Source: Nitrosospira sp. (GTDB taxonomy: Bacteria > Pseudomonadota > Gammaproteobacteria > Burkholderiales > Nitrosomonadaceae). From it: 64,000 nt of DNA. The notes under the pieces were generated by a model. It was not told the DNA's origin. It made no database searches and was given only the letters and a program-made list of their open reading frames with translations. This document shows positions 9,824-22,100 of this stretch, piece after piece (the stretch's first letter is position 1; each line of letters begins with the position of its first letter). The translations under genes and the position numbers were made by a program. The DNA lies in NCBI GenBank assembly GCA_013821425.1, contig JACDGV010000013.1, forward strand, positions 25,569 through 89,568, read 5' to 3'.

Positions 9824-12800
9824 ATAGTAGCGACCTTGCGCAAAGGCGTGCACGCCTGACCCCTGAACAACGTGCCAGGCTGGCGCAGCGCGTGGCGCGT
9901 GTGGACACACCGGCTCAGGCTGAGTCGGCCATTTCGCGCCGGGAAGCCTCGGAGCCGGTGCCACTTTCCTACGCGCAGCAGCGGCACTGGTTTTTATGGC
10001 AGCTGGAGCCGTTGAGCACGGCGTATCACCTGAGTGGCGGGTTGCGGTTGGTTGGCAAGCTGGATATGGAGGCCTTGGGTTGGAGTTTCCAGTCGCTGGT
10101 AGAGCGCCATGAATCGCTACGCACGGTTTTCCGGGCCGATGCGGATGGGCTGCCGGAGCAGATCATTGAAGCTGAACCGAAGCTCGATATTCCGATAATT
10201 GACTTATCTGGCCTGGCGGCTGGGCAACGGACAGCACGTGCGCACGAAGAAGCCAGCCGGATAAGCGTCACGCCTTTTGATCTCACGCAAGGTCCGCTGC
10301 TGCGGATTGTCCTCGTCCGGATATCAATGGAAGAGCATCTCCTCGTGGTGGTGATGCACCACATCATATCGGATGCCTGGTCAAACCGCATTGTCATTGA
10401 CGAATTTGCCGCCCAGTACCGCGCACGGATACAAGGACAGGAACTTTCTCTTCCATCGCTCCCGATCCAGTATGCCGATTATGCAATATGGCAGCGCAAC
10501 TGGCTGGAAGCGGGAGAAAAAGAGCGCCAGCTGACTTACTGGCGCAGTCAATTAGGGGAAGAACATCCGATATTGCAGCTCCCCACCGATCATCCCAGGC
10601 CATCCACTGCCAACTATCGCGCGGCACGCCATACTTTCGCGTTACCCGCCGCGCTGGTTGCGCGCTTGCAGCGCCAGGCGCAGAGCGAGGGAGCGACCCT
10701 CTTCATGGCGCTGCTGGCGGGTTTCCAGGCTCTTCTGCAACGTTATACCGGGCAGCACGATATCCGTGTCGGCGTTCCGATTGCCAACCGCCATCGGGTG
10801 GAAATAGAGAACATAGTCGGTTTCTTCGTGAATACCCAGGTATTGCGCAACCGCATTGATGGCCGCATGCCCCTCAAGGTTATTCTTGATCAGGCCCGTG
10901 AAGCGGCGCTTGGTGCCCAGACCCATCAGGATCTGCCATTCGAGCAACTGGTTGAAGCACTGCAACCTGAACGCAATCTGAATCAGAACCCGCTCTTTCA
11001 GGTCATGTACAACCACCTGCGCGAAGACTATCGCGCGCTGGAGCAGTTGCCCGGACTCGTGGTGGAAAACCATGAACTGAGTGAGCAGACGGCCCAGTTC
11101 GAATTGACGCTGGACACCGTTGAGCAGCCGGACGGGCGGCTTGAGGCCACCTTCACCTATGCCGGCGAACTGTTTGAGCCAACCACCATCAGGCGGCTGG
11201 GCGGGCATTACCTTCATCTTCTCCAGCAACTGGCTGAGTACCCGGAACGCAGCCTGGGCGATATTGACATATTAAGTGAAGGCGAGCGGGCTCAGGTTAG
11301 GGCATGGGGTGTTAATGAGAGGCGCTATCCAAATGCCGAGCCTGTGCATTGCCTGATCGAGCGGCAGGTTGAGGCGCGGCCGGAGGCGGTGGCGTTGATC
11401 TTTGGCGATACTAAGCTAAGCTATGCCGAGTTGAACCGGCGAGCGAACCGGTTGGCGCATCGGCTGATTGGGCTAGGCGTTGAGCCCGAGACCAGGGTAG
11501 GCATTGCGGTTGAGCGCTCCATCGACATGATTGTTGGCCTGCTGGCGGTTCTCAAGGCTGGTGGGGCATATGTTCCGCTGGACCCGGAGTATCCGCGGGA
11601 GCGCCTGAAATACATGGCGGCAGACAGCGCAATTTCGCTGCTGCTGACGCAAAGCCAGATTAGGGGGCGCATTCCGAACCCTGCAGCATGCGAAGTGCTG
11701 GAACTGGACAGGCTTGATCTGGCTGGCGAGCCCGAATCCAACCCTGCCGTATCACTGCATGGCGATAATCTCGCCTATGTCATCTATACCTCCGGCTCCA
11801 CCGGCAAACCCAAGGGCGTGGGCTTGCCTCATCATGCCCTCGTCGAACATGCTCAAGTAGCGATCGGCTTCTTTGGCCTGAGTCCGATGGATCGCATGTT
11901 GCAATTTTCCACCATCAACTTTGACGGGTTTATCGAACAGCTTTTCCCGCCACTATGCGCGGGGGCAGCTATCGTCTTGCGCGGCCCCATGTTATGGGAC
12001 AGCGATACTTTCTATCGTGAACTCATCGATAAGCAGATAACCGTAGCCGATCTGACCACGGCGTACTGGTTTCTACTGGCGCAGGACTTTGCCAGGCATG
12101 GCCCACGTGACTATGGGGTGTTACGTCAGGTGCACGCCGGCGGCGAAGCGATGTCGCCAGAGGGCCTCAAAGCGTGGTGTGACGCTGGATTGGCGGACGT
12201 CACCCTGTTGAATACCTACGGGCCAACCGAGGCGACGGTGACAGCCACCGCTTCGGACTGCAGCCGAGGCTCATCCGCTAATAATACGGGACCTGTTCAA
12301 GTGGCTATTGGCAGGCCGCTTGCCGGGCGCAATATTTATTTGCTGGATTCCAATCTCACGCCCGTTCCACCCGGAATTCCAGGCGAGCTATGCATTGGAG
12401 GAGATCTGCTCGCCCGCGGCTATCTCAACCGGGGGGATTTGACCGCAGAGCGTTTCGTGGCCGATCCTTTCGATGAGGGGGGAGGGCGCCTGTACCGGAC
12501 GGGGGATTTGGCGAGATGGCGGGCGGATGGGCAGATCGAGTATCTGGGTCGCCTTGACCATCAGGTCAAGGTGCGGGGTTTTCGTATAGAACTAGGCGAG
12601 ATCGAAGCGCAACTGCTTGTGCAGCCCGCGGTGCGGGAAGCGGTGGTCGTTGCCGGCGAAGGGCCGGGCGCAACAGGAGGGAAGCGGCTGGTAGGTTATG
12701 TCTCCCTGCATTCATGCGCAAGCGCGGACACTGCTGGCTTGCGCGAAGCGATAGGCAAGGCGTTGCCGGACTACATGATCCCATCGGCGATTGTCGTTTT

Positions 12801-13191
12801 GGATAGCCTGCCGCTGAACCCGAACGGCAAGGTGGACAGGGAGGCCCTGCCGGAGCCGGAATTTGTAGATATCGACAACTACGAGGCGCCGCAAGGTGAA
12901 GTGGAAGAGGTGCTTGCCGGCATCTGGGCCCAGGTGCTGGGCATCGCCCAGGTTGGGCGCAACGGCAACTTCTTCGAACTGGGGGGGCATTCTCTTGCCG
13001 TCCTGCAAGTTCAACAGAAGCTGCAGCAAATCTTGTCCGTTTCATTGCCTTTGCGCCTGCATTTCGAGAATCCTCTGCTGAGGGGTATTGCATCCGCTGT
13101 ACAGGAGAAATGGTCTTCGAGGTCCGAAAAACATGCCGAGCATGCCGATTTGTTGGGAATGTCGGAACTGCTAGATTTACTGGAGAGCTGA
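9820..13191 (+). CDS. NRPS module C-A-PCP
   Basis: A one-module synthetase adding amino acid 2 after the polyketide extension. A short charged N-terminal helix (residues 1-45, probable docking region) precedes the C domain, which starts near base 9961 and has HHIISDAW. The A domain has TSGSTGKPKG near base 11790 and GELCIGG near 12385, and the PCP has LGGHSL near 12976. The A pocket reads D-G-E-D-H-G-T-V-T; acidic residues at positions 239 and 278 suggest a basic side chain (lysine or ornithine class), which is inference. The start is the ATG at 9820; an in-frame GTG at 9793 would add nine residues. Bases 9964-11792 are identical to part of the next gene. There is no E or TE domain, so the chain passes to the next synthetase, which begins on the base after this stop. 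Confidence 0.92.
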   Translation: MNSSDLAQRRARLTPEQRARLAQRVARVDTPAQAESAISRREASEPVPLSYAQQRHWFLWQLEPLSTAYHLSGGLRLVGKLDMEALGWSFQSLVERHESLRTVFRADADGLPEQIIEAEPKLDIPIIDLSGLAAGQRTARAHEEASRISVTPFDLTQGPLLRIVLVRISMEEHLLVVVMHHIISDAWSNRIVIDEFAAQYRARIQGQELSLPSLPIQYADYAIWQRNWLEAGEKERQLTYWRSQLGEEHPILQLPTDHPRPSTANYRAARHTFALPAALVARLQRQAQSEGATLFMALLAGFQALLQRYTGQHDIRVGVPIANRHRVEIENIVGFFVNTQVLRNRIDGRMPLKVILDQAREAALGAQTHQDLPFEQLVEALQPERNLNQNPLFQVMYNHLREDYRALEQLPGLVVENHELSEQTAQFELTLDTVEQPDGRLEATFTYAGELFEPTTIRRLGGHYLHLLQQLAEYPERSLGDIDILSEGERAQVRAWGVNERRYPNAEPVHCLIERQVEARPEAVALIFGDTKLSYAELNRRANRLAHRLIGLGVEPETRVGIAVERSIDMIVGLLAVLKAGGAYVPLDPEYPRERLKYMAADSAISLLLTQSQIRGRIPNPAACEVLELDRLDLAGEPESNPAVSLHGDNLAYVIYTSGSTGKPKGVGLPHHALVEHAQVAIGFFGLSPMDRMLQFSTINFDGFIEQLFPPLCAGAAIVLRGPMLWDSDTFYRELIDKQITVADLTTAYWFLLAQDFARHGPRDYGVLRQVHAGGEAMSPEGLKAWCDAGLADVTLLNTYGPTEATVTATASDCSRGSSANNTGPVQVAIGRPLAGRNIYLLDSNLTPVPPGIPGELCIGGDLLARGYLNRGDLTAERFVADPFDEGGGRLYRTGDLARWRADGQIEYLGRLDHQVKVRGFRIELGEIEAQLLVQPAVREAVVVAGEGPGATGGKRLVGYVSLHSCASADTAGLREAIGKALPDYMIPSAIVVLDSLPLNPNGKVDREALPEPEFVDIDNYEAPQGEVEEVLAGIWAQVLGIAQVGRNGNFFELGGHSLAVLQVQQKLQQILSVSLPLRLHFENPLLRGIASAVQEKWSSRSEKHAEHADLLGMSELLDLLES
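9964..11792 (+). repeat. Copy 1 of exact 1.83-kb direct repeat
   Basis: This stretch of the second NRPS matches 13339-15167 at a constant offset of 3375 bases, with no mismatch at any position I compared. It covers the whole C domain and the N-terminal part of the A domain. Identity begins just inside the first C-domain motif and stops within the codons for the A3 motif TSGSTG. Two adjacent synonymous differences there mark the edge. Confidence 0.9.
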
Positions 13192-16100
13192 ATGGATTTG
13201 AACAAGCAGGATATTGCCGAGCGGTTTTCAGCGCTTCCTGCTGAGAAACAGAAAGAATTTCTCGGCGGGATGAAGAAACGGGGGTTGGATTTCTCTCTTC
13301 TTCCGATTGTGCGGCAAAAAACGGGAAAACGCAGCGTGCTTTCCTACGCGCAGCAGCGGCACTGGTTTTTATGGCAGCTGGAGCCGTTGAGCACGGCGTA
13401 TCACCTGAGTGGCGGGTTGCGGTTGGTTGGCAAGCTGGATATGGAGGCCTTGGGTTGGAGTTTCCAGTCGCTGGTAGAGCGCCATGAATCGCTACGCACG
13501 GTTTTCCGGGCCGATGCGGATGGGCTGCCGGAGCAGATCATTGAAGCTGAACCGAAGCTCGATATTCCGATAATTGACTTATCTGGCCTGGCGGCTGGGC
13601 AACGGACAGCACGTGCGCACGAAGAAGCCAGCCGGATAAGCGTCACGCCTTTTGATCTCACGCAAGGTCCGCTGCTGCGGATTGTCCTCGTCCGGATATC
13701 AATGGAAGAGCATCTCCTCGTGGTGGTGATGCACCACATCATATCGGATGCCTGGTCAAACCGCATTGTCATTGACGAATTTGCCGCCCAGTACCGCGCA
13801 CGGATACAAGGACAGGAACTTTCTCTTCCATCGCTCCCGATCCAGTATGCCGATTATGCAATATGGCAGCGCAACTGGCTGGAAGCGGGAGAAAAAGAGC
13901 GCCAGCTGACTTACTGGCGCAGTCAATTAGGGGAAGAACATCCGATATTGCAGCTCCCCACCGATCATCCCAGGCCATCCACTGCCAACTATCGCGCGGC
14001 ACGCCATACTTTCGCGTTACCCGCCGCGCTGGTTGCGCGCTTGCAGCGCCAGGCGCAGAGCGAGGGAGCGACCCTCTTCATGGCGCTGCTGGCGGGTTTC
14101 CAGGCTCTTCTGCAACGTTATACCGGGCAGCACGATATCCGTGTCGGCGTTCCGATTGCCAACCGCCATCGGGTGGAAATAGAGAACATAGTCGGTTTCT
14201 TCGTGAATACCCAGGTATTGCGCAACCGCATTGATGGCCGCATGCCCCTCAAGGTTATTCTTGATCAGGCCCGTGAAGCGGCGCTTGGTGCCCAGACCCA
14301 TCAGGATCTGCCATTCGAGCAACTGGTTGAAGCACTGCAACCTGAACGCAATCTGAATCAGAACCCGCTCTTTCAGGTCATGTACAACCACCTGCGCGAA
14401 GACTATCGCGCGCTGGAGCAGTTGCCCGGACTCGTGGTGGAAAACCATGAACTGAGTGAGCAGACGGCCCAGTTCGAATTGACGCTGGACACCGTTGAGC
14501 AGCCGGACGGGCGGCTTGAGGCCACCTTCACCTATGCCGGCGAACTGTTTGAGCCAACCACCATCAGGCGGCTGGGCGGGCATTACCTTCATCTTCTCCA
14601 GCAACTGGCTGAGTACCCGGAACGCAGCCTGGGCGATATTGACATATTAAGTGAAGGCGAGCGGGCTCAGGTTAGGGCATGGGGTGTTAATGAGAGGCGC
14701 TATCCAAATGCCGAGCCTGTGCATTGCCTGATCGAGCGGCAGGTTGAGGCGCGGCCGGAGGCGGTGGCGTTGATCTTTGGCGATACTAAGCTAAGCTATG
14801 CCGAGTTGAACCGGCGAGCGAACCGGTTGGCGCATCGGCTGATTGGGCTAGGCGTTGAGCCCGAGACCAGGGTAGGCATTGCGGTTGAGCGCTCCATCGA
14901 CATGATTGTTGGCCTGCTGGCGGTTCTCAAGGCTGGTGGGGCATATGTTCCGCTGGACCCGGAGTATCCGCGGGAGCGCCTGAAATACATGGCGGCAGAC
15001 AGCGCAATTTCGCTGCTGCTGACGCAAAGCCAGATTAGGGGGCGCATTCCGAACCCTGCAGCATGCGAAGTGCTGGAACTGGACAGGCTTGATCTGGCTG
15101 GCGAGCCCGAATCCAACCCTGCCGTATCACTGCATGGCGATAATCTCGCCTATGTCATCTATACCTCAGGCTCAACCGGTAAACCCAAGGGCGTGGGCGT
15201 CACCCATGGGCCGCTAGCAATGCATGTCCAGGCGATTGGTGACGTCTACGGCATGACAGCGGAGGATCGGGAGCTTCAGTTTGCCTCGATCAATTTTGAC
15301 GGGGCGCACGAGCGCTGGCTTGTGCCGCTGGCCTTCGGCGCGGCGTTGATGCCACGTGATAACGACCTATGGCCGGTCGATCGTACGGTTGCCGAGATTG
15401 CCAGACATGGGATAACCATTGCCTGTTTCACCCCGGGTTACCTGCATCAACTGGCTGAACTCGCGGGAAAAACTGGCCGGAGCCTGCCGATACGTTCCTA
15501 TACCGTTGGCGGAGAAGCGATGAGCCGTGCCAGTTTTGATTTTGTGCAGGAAATACTGCAACCGCCACGTATCATCAATGGATATGGTCCTACTGAAACC
15601 GTCATTACCCCCCTTATTTCCAAAGCTTATCCTGGAACCGGGTTCGAATCCGCTTATATGCCGATTGGGCATCCCGTGGGCGACCGGACCGCCTACATCC
15701 TTGACCCGGATCTCAATCCAGTTCCGCAGGGCGTAGCCGGGGAACTGTATTTGGGCGGGGCAGGCCTGGCACGTGGTTATCTCAACCGTGGCGAGCTGAC
15801 TGCCGAGCGTTTCATAGCCGATCCCTTTGATGGGAAGGGAGGACGGCTGTACCGTACGGGTGACCTGACAAGATGGCGTTCGGATGGACAGATCGAGTAT
15901 CTGGGGCGCCTGGATCATCAGGTCAAGATTCGCGGTTTCCGCATTGAGTTGGGCGAGATCGAAGCGCAGTTGCTTGTGCAGCCCGAGGTGCGGGAAGCGG
16001 TGGTCATTGCCGGCGAAGGGCCGGGCGCAACAGGAGGGAGGCGGCTGGTGGGATATGTCTCCCTGCATTCAGGCGCGAGCGCGGACACTGCTGGCTTGCG

Positions 16101-19100
16101 CGAAGCGATAGGCAAGGCGTTGCCGGACTACATGATTCCATCGGCGATTGTCGTTTTGGATAGCCTGCCGCTGAATCCGAACGGCAAGGTGGATCGCAAG
16201 GCCCTGCCGGAACCGGGGCTTCCGAAAACTGACCACTACGAGGCGCCGCAAGGCGAAGCGGAAGAAGCGCTGGCCAGCATCTGGGCCCAGGTGCTGGGCA
16301 TTGGGCAGGTAGGGCGCAACGATAACTTTTTCGAGCTCGGCGGCGATTCCATTCTCAGCCTTCAAATTGTGACGAAAGCGCGCCGCGCGGGCTGGAAGAT
16401 AACTCCCCGTCAATTGTTCGAACGCCAAACCATTGCCGAACTGGCCCCGCGGGCGGAAGCAACTGTAACGATACAGGCACACACTAGAATAAGCACAGCG
16501 GGTGTAATGGGCGAAGTTCCGCTGCTTCCCATCCAGATTGAATTCTTCGAGCAGGGCGTTCCTGCCCGGCATCACTGGAACCAGGCCGTGCTGTTGAAAA
16601 GCCGCCAACCTTTGCATCCCGGGTGCCTTGCCCAAGCATTGGAAGCCCTAATGCATCACCATGATGCCCTCCGTTTTCGTTACGTAGAGCACGCGGATGG
16701 CGGCTGGCAACAGATTTCCGTTGAACTTGCGGCATGGAATCTGTTGTGGGAGCGCAAGGCTGCGAGCGCGAAACAATTCGAAGCACTATGCAACGAGGCT
16801 CAACGCAGCCTGAATCTGGCAGAAGGCCCTTTACTGCGGGGCTTGCTCATTGATATGGCCGATGGCGCCCAGCGCCTCCTGTTGGTTATTCATCACTTGG
16901 TGATTGACGGTGTTTCCTGGCGCATCCTGCTCGAAGATCTGCAGGCTGCCTATAACAGCGCTCGAAATGATGAGGCTATTTACCTGCCCTCAAAAACCGC
17001 CAGCTATCAAGCGTGGACCCATCGTCTGCAAAGTTACGTGCGTGAACGCCCAGGCGAGCTGGCTTACTGGCAAAGCCTGGCTGGCGCACCTGTAGCATTA
17101 CCCAAGGACCATCCACACGCCCCGAACAGCGTTCACCATCAAGCAAGCGTTACGCTTACGCTCGACCGGACACAAACGCAAGCTTTGCTCAAGCAGGCGC
17201 CCACAGCTTATCGCACCCAGGTGAACGACCTCTTGCTTACCGCATTGGGAAGCGCCTTATGCCAGTGGAGCGGGCACGAGAAGATCCTGGTCGATCTGGA
17301 AGGCCACGGCCGTGAAGATCTATATGAGGATATCGACCTTTCGCAAACTGTGGGGTGGTTTACTACCCTTTACCCGGTGGTGCTCGATCCATCAGGGGAT
17401 CTGGATCAGAAAATCAAGCGCATAAAGGAATACTTGCGAGGGATACCGAATAAAGGATTGGGTTACGGCCTGTTTAAATCCCACGGAACGCCGGAACAGC
17501 GCGAGGTGCTGGCATCGCTGCCCAAGCCTGAAGTCGTATTCAACTACCTGGGGCAATTCGATGCGAGTTTCGACGAGAAAGCCTTGTGGATCCTGACCGA
17601 TGAGTCTGTGGGGGACTCAATGGACCGGGCAGCGCCTCTTGGCCATGATATTTCCATTAATGGCGGCGTTTACGAGGGCGAATTAAGTTTGAGCGTAAGC
17701 TATAGCGATGCGCGTTACCAGAAAGCAACAGTCGAAGCATTTATAAACCTTTACCGGGCTGAACTCGAAGTTCTGATCGTACATTGCACGAATGGGACTG
17801 CTGGTGTTACTCCGTCCGATTTTCTTCTTGCGCGCATCAGGCAACATGAATTGGATGATTTTTCAATCCCTGCCGCGCAAATTGAAGATCTTTATCCGCT
17901 TTCTCCCATGCAAGCGGGCATGCTCTTCCATAGCATATTCGATAAGGATGACAACAACGTTTACCTCAACCAATTGAGAGCCGATATCGAAAGATTGGAC
18001 GGAGTTCGTTTTAAAGCCGCCTGGCAGGCAGCAGTGGATCGTCATAACGTGTTACGCACAGGTTTTGTGATCCAGGATGGCAAACCATTGCAATGGGTCG
18101 CGAAGAATGTGGATCTGCCGTTCGTGGAATATGACTGGCGGGAGAGGGCAAATCAGGAGGGGGATCTTGAGACCCTGGCGCAAGCTGAACATAATTCCGG
18201 TTTCGATCTTGCCAAACCGCCCCTCATGCGGCTGGCATTGGTGCGACTCGCCAGCGACAGATACCACCTTATCTGGACGGTCCATCACCTGCTGCTGGAT
18301 GGATGGAGCACTTCCAGGCTAGTTGGTGAAGTATTACGCGAGTACAGCGGTTGCGCCCTGTCGGTAGACCGTAAGAACGGTCGCTACCGGGATTTCATCG
18401 AATGGCTTCAAAACCGTGATATGAATGCTTCAGAAGCATACTGGAGGAAACGATTGGCCACTGTCGCCGAGTCTATCCGATTGGTCGATGCTCTAAGGAT
18501 ACCCTTATTGCCACCCTCGACGAATACCAGTTGCGACGAGTACGTCAGTGAACTAGGGCAAACTGTTACCGGTGAGTTGGTTCGGTTTGCGAAGCGCGAG
18601 CGGGTTACACTCAATACTCTCGTCCAGGCAGTCTGGGCAATGCTACTTAATCGATATACAGGGAAACAAACAGTCGTCTTCGGGACAACGGTCGCCGGGA
18701 GACCTACAGATCTGCCCGGAGCAGAGCAGTTATTAGGACTGTTCATCAATACGCTTCCCGTGACTGCGTCGCTCCAACCTGAGCAAGAGATAGGCCCGTG
18801 GTTGCGCGATCTGCAAGCGCAGAACCTGGCGTCCCGCGAGTACGAACATACCCCGTTGTATGAAATTCAGCGCTGGTTGGGGCAAAGCGGTAAAGGATTG
18901 TTTGACACCATTCTCGTGTTCGAAAACTACCCTATGGATGAGGCATTGCGGCAAGCCCTTCCCGGCGGGCTTGTTTTTTCTGGAGTCCGGAACCGAGAGG
19001 CCACAAATTACCCGATGACTGTATCCGTAACACAATCCGATACACTGCTGTTTAACTACAGCTATGCCCGAAAGCATTTCTCAAGGGGTATCGTGAGCGC

Positions 19101-22100
19101 TATGGCGGCTCAGATTAACAAGCTCCTTGGCTCCATTGCGCGTGGCTTGGTACGGAAGTTGGGCGACATCGACATATTGAGTGAAGGCGAGCGGGCGCAG
19201 CTTAAAGCTTGGGGTGTCAATGAAGGGCGTCATGGGAATACAGAGTCTGTTCATAGCTTGATTGAGCGGCAGGTAGAAGCACGGCCAGAGGCGGTTGCGC
19301 TGATCTTTGGCGATATCAAATTGAGCTATGCCGAGTTGAATCGGCAATCAAATCGGCTGGCGCACCGGCTTATCAGGCTGGGTGTGAAGCCCGAGACAAA
19401 AGTAGGAATAGCAGTGGAACGTTCCATTGACATGGTCGTTGGGCTGCTTGCGATCCTGAAGGCGGGCGGAGTGTATATTCCGCTGGAACCGGAGTATCCG
19501 CAGGAGCGTTTGAATTACATGGTAGCAGACAGCGCCATTGGACTGCTTTTGACGCAAAGCCCTATCAAATCCCTTATTCCTGTTCCTGCGCCATGTAGGG
19601 TGCTGGAACTGGATGTGCTTGATCTCGAGGATGAGCCTGAAAGCAACCCTCAAGTCTGCCTGCATGGTGAAAACCTTGCCTACGTCATCTATACCTCCGG
19701 GTCGACAGGAAAACCCAAGGGCGTAGGTAATCGTCATCGTTCACTGTATAACCGCTTGGCTTGGATGCAGGAAGCCCACGGGTTGAGTCAGAATGATACG
19801 GTTCTGCAGAAGACGCCTTTCAGTTTTGACGTATCAGTCTGGGAATTTTTCTTGCCCTTGATGTATGGGGCACGCCTCGCTATCGTGGCGCCCGGCGATC
19901 ATCGCGATCCAGGCCGGCTGATCTCTTTGATCCTGCAACAGCACGTGACCACCCTACACTTTGTCCCGTCCATGCTACAGGCTTTCATCGCACATGAAGG
20001 AATCGAGGCCTGCGCCACCTTGCGACGGATCATTTGTAGTGGAGAAGTGTTGCCGGCAGAAGTGCAGAAAAAAGTATTCAAAAAACTCCCAGGGGCGAGG
20101 CTCTACAACCTTTATGGGCCGACCGAAGCAGCAATTGATGTGACGCAATGGCAATGCGTTGATAACGACGATCACAATAACGTGCCGATCGGGCAACCGA
20201 TTTCGGGTATTCAAACATACATCCTTGACCCGCAGTTGAACCTTGTGCCGGCCGGCGTTGCAGGTGAGTTGTATCTCGGAGGTATTGGGTTGGCGCGTTG
20301 CTATCTCAACCGCAGGGGGCTGACAGCAGAGCGGTTCATCGCTGATCCTTTCGACGAGGGAGGAGGACGGCTCTACCGCACAGGAGATTTGGCAAGATGG
20401 CGCGCGGATGGACAGATTGAATATCTGGGGCGGCTGGATTATCAGGTCAAGATTCGGGGGTTTCGCATTGAACTGGGCGAAATTGAAACGCAGTTGCTGG
20501 CTCAGCCTGAAGTCAGGGAAGCGGTGGTGGTTGCGCGGGAAGCGCCCAGTGAACCGAATGCAGCAGGGGGAGCGAGGCTTATAGCCTATATTTCTCCACA
20601 TGCAGGCGCAACTGTAGATGTTGCACTGCTGCGCGAAGCACTGGCAAAGATTTTGCCCGACTATATGATTCCTTCGGCGATTGTCGTGCTGGAGAGTCTG
20701 CCGCTCAATCCGAATGGCAAGGTCGACCGCCAGGCGCTGCCCGAGCCGGAGTTTGGCAATACGGATAGTTATGAGGCGCCGCAAGGTGAAGTGGAAGAAG
20801 TGCTGACTGGCATCTGGGCTGGGGTGCTGGGCGTGGAGCAAGTGGGGCGGCATGACAATTTCTTTGAGTTGGGCGGCGATTCCATTCTCAGCCTCCAGAT
20901 CGTCAACAGGGCGCGCCGCGCTGGCTGGAAGATCACACCCCGGCAACTATTTGAACGGCAAACCATTGCCTTACTGGCAGAAGTGGCTGAGACCGAACAG
21001 GAAACTATCCCGGGGGCGGTGAAGCTGGAGCGAGGTTATCTACGCGATCATCTGAATTCCGAAGCGATTGCAAAGCTCCCCTTCACAGATAATGAAATTG
21101 AAGACGTCTATCCTTTGTCGCCGACACAGGAAGGCATGCTGTTTCATACCCTCGAAACAGCAGCGGACGGGACGGGCCTCTATGTAAACCAGCTCAGTGT
21201 TGAAGTAGATGGCCTGGACCCGCAGCGGTTTACGCGCTCCTGGCAGGTGATGGTTGCACGCCATCCGGTATTGCGCACCGGTTTTCTATGGGAAGCCGGG
21301 CTGGCTCGCCCGCTTCAAATCGTATTCAAAAAGGCCGATCCCCCTGTCTCTCACCTGGATTGGCGCGGATTGGACCGGCTGGAACTCCGCATTGCTGAGT
21401 ACGCAGAGGAAGAGCTGAAGCGGGAATTCGATTTTCTTGTGCCCCCGCTGGCGCGGCTTGCCCTCATACGGCTGGCTGAAGATCGCTATCAATTGATATG
21501 GACCAGGCACCATATACTACTGGATGCCTGGGGGGATTCTGTACTCATCAGCGAGTGGTTGCGCAGTTACGATGGGCAGGGGCTTTCTACGGCGGGGCCG
21601 GATTATGGTCATTATGTACGATGGCTCGCGAAGCAGGACGTGCAGATGACCCGAGCATTCTGGCAGGCTGAACTTGCAGGGGTCGAAGGTCCAACTTTGC
21701 TATCGCAGGCCACGAGCAGGGCAGGGAAGAGGAATGAGCAAGATATGAGATCGGGGTTCACACAGATTTATACCCGTTTAAGTCTGGAAGAAACCTCTCA
21801 GTTGAAGGCCTTCGCGCAGGGGCAGCAAGTGACACTCAATACCGTCGTGCAGGCGGCGTGGGCGCTGCTTTTACAGCGCTATACAGGTAAGGATACGGTT
21901 GTATTCGGCGCAACGGTAGCCGGCCGGCCTCCAAGCCTGTCAAAAGCTGACGAGATCCTGGGAATGTTCATCAATACGATTCCCGTTCCGGTTGAGCGGC
22001 GGAGTGATCTGACTACAGGCGAATATCTCGGTCTACTCCAGAAAACGAATGCAAGGCTACGCGAGCATGAGCACGCGTCGTTGGCCGATATTCAGCGCTG

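Noticed and set aside
10026..11741. Minus-strand open frames repeated exactly at 13401-15116
   Set aside because: They are antisense shadows of the duplicated NRPS segment. Their identity only reflects the 1.83-kb repeat.
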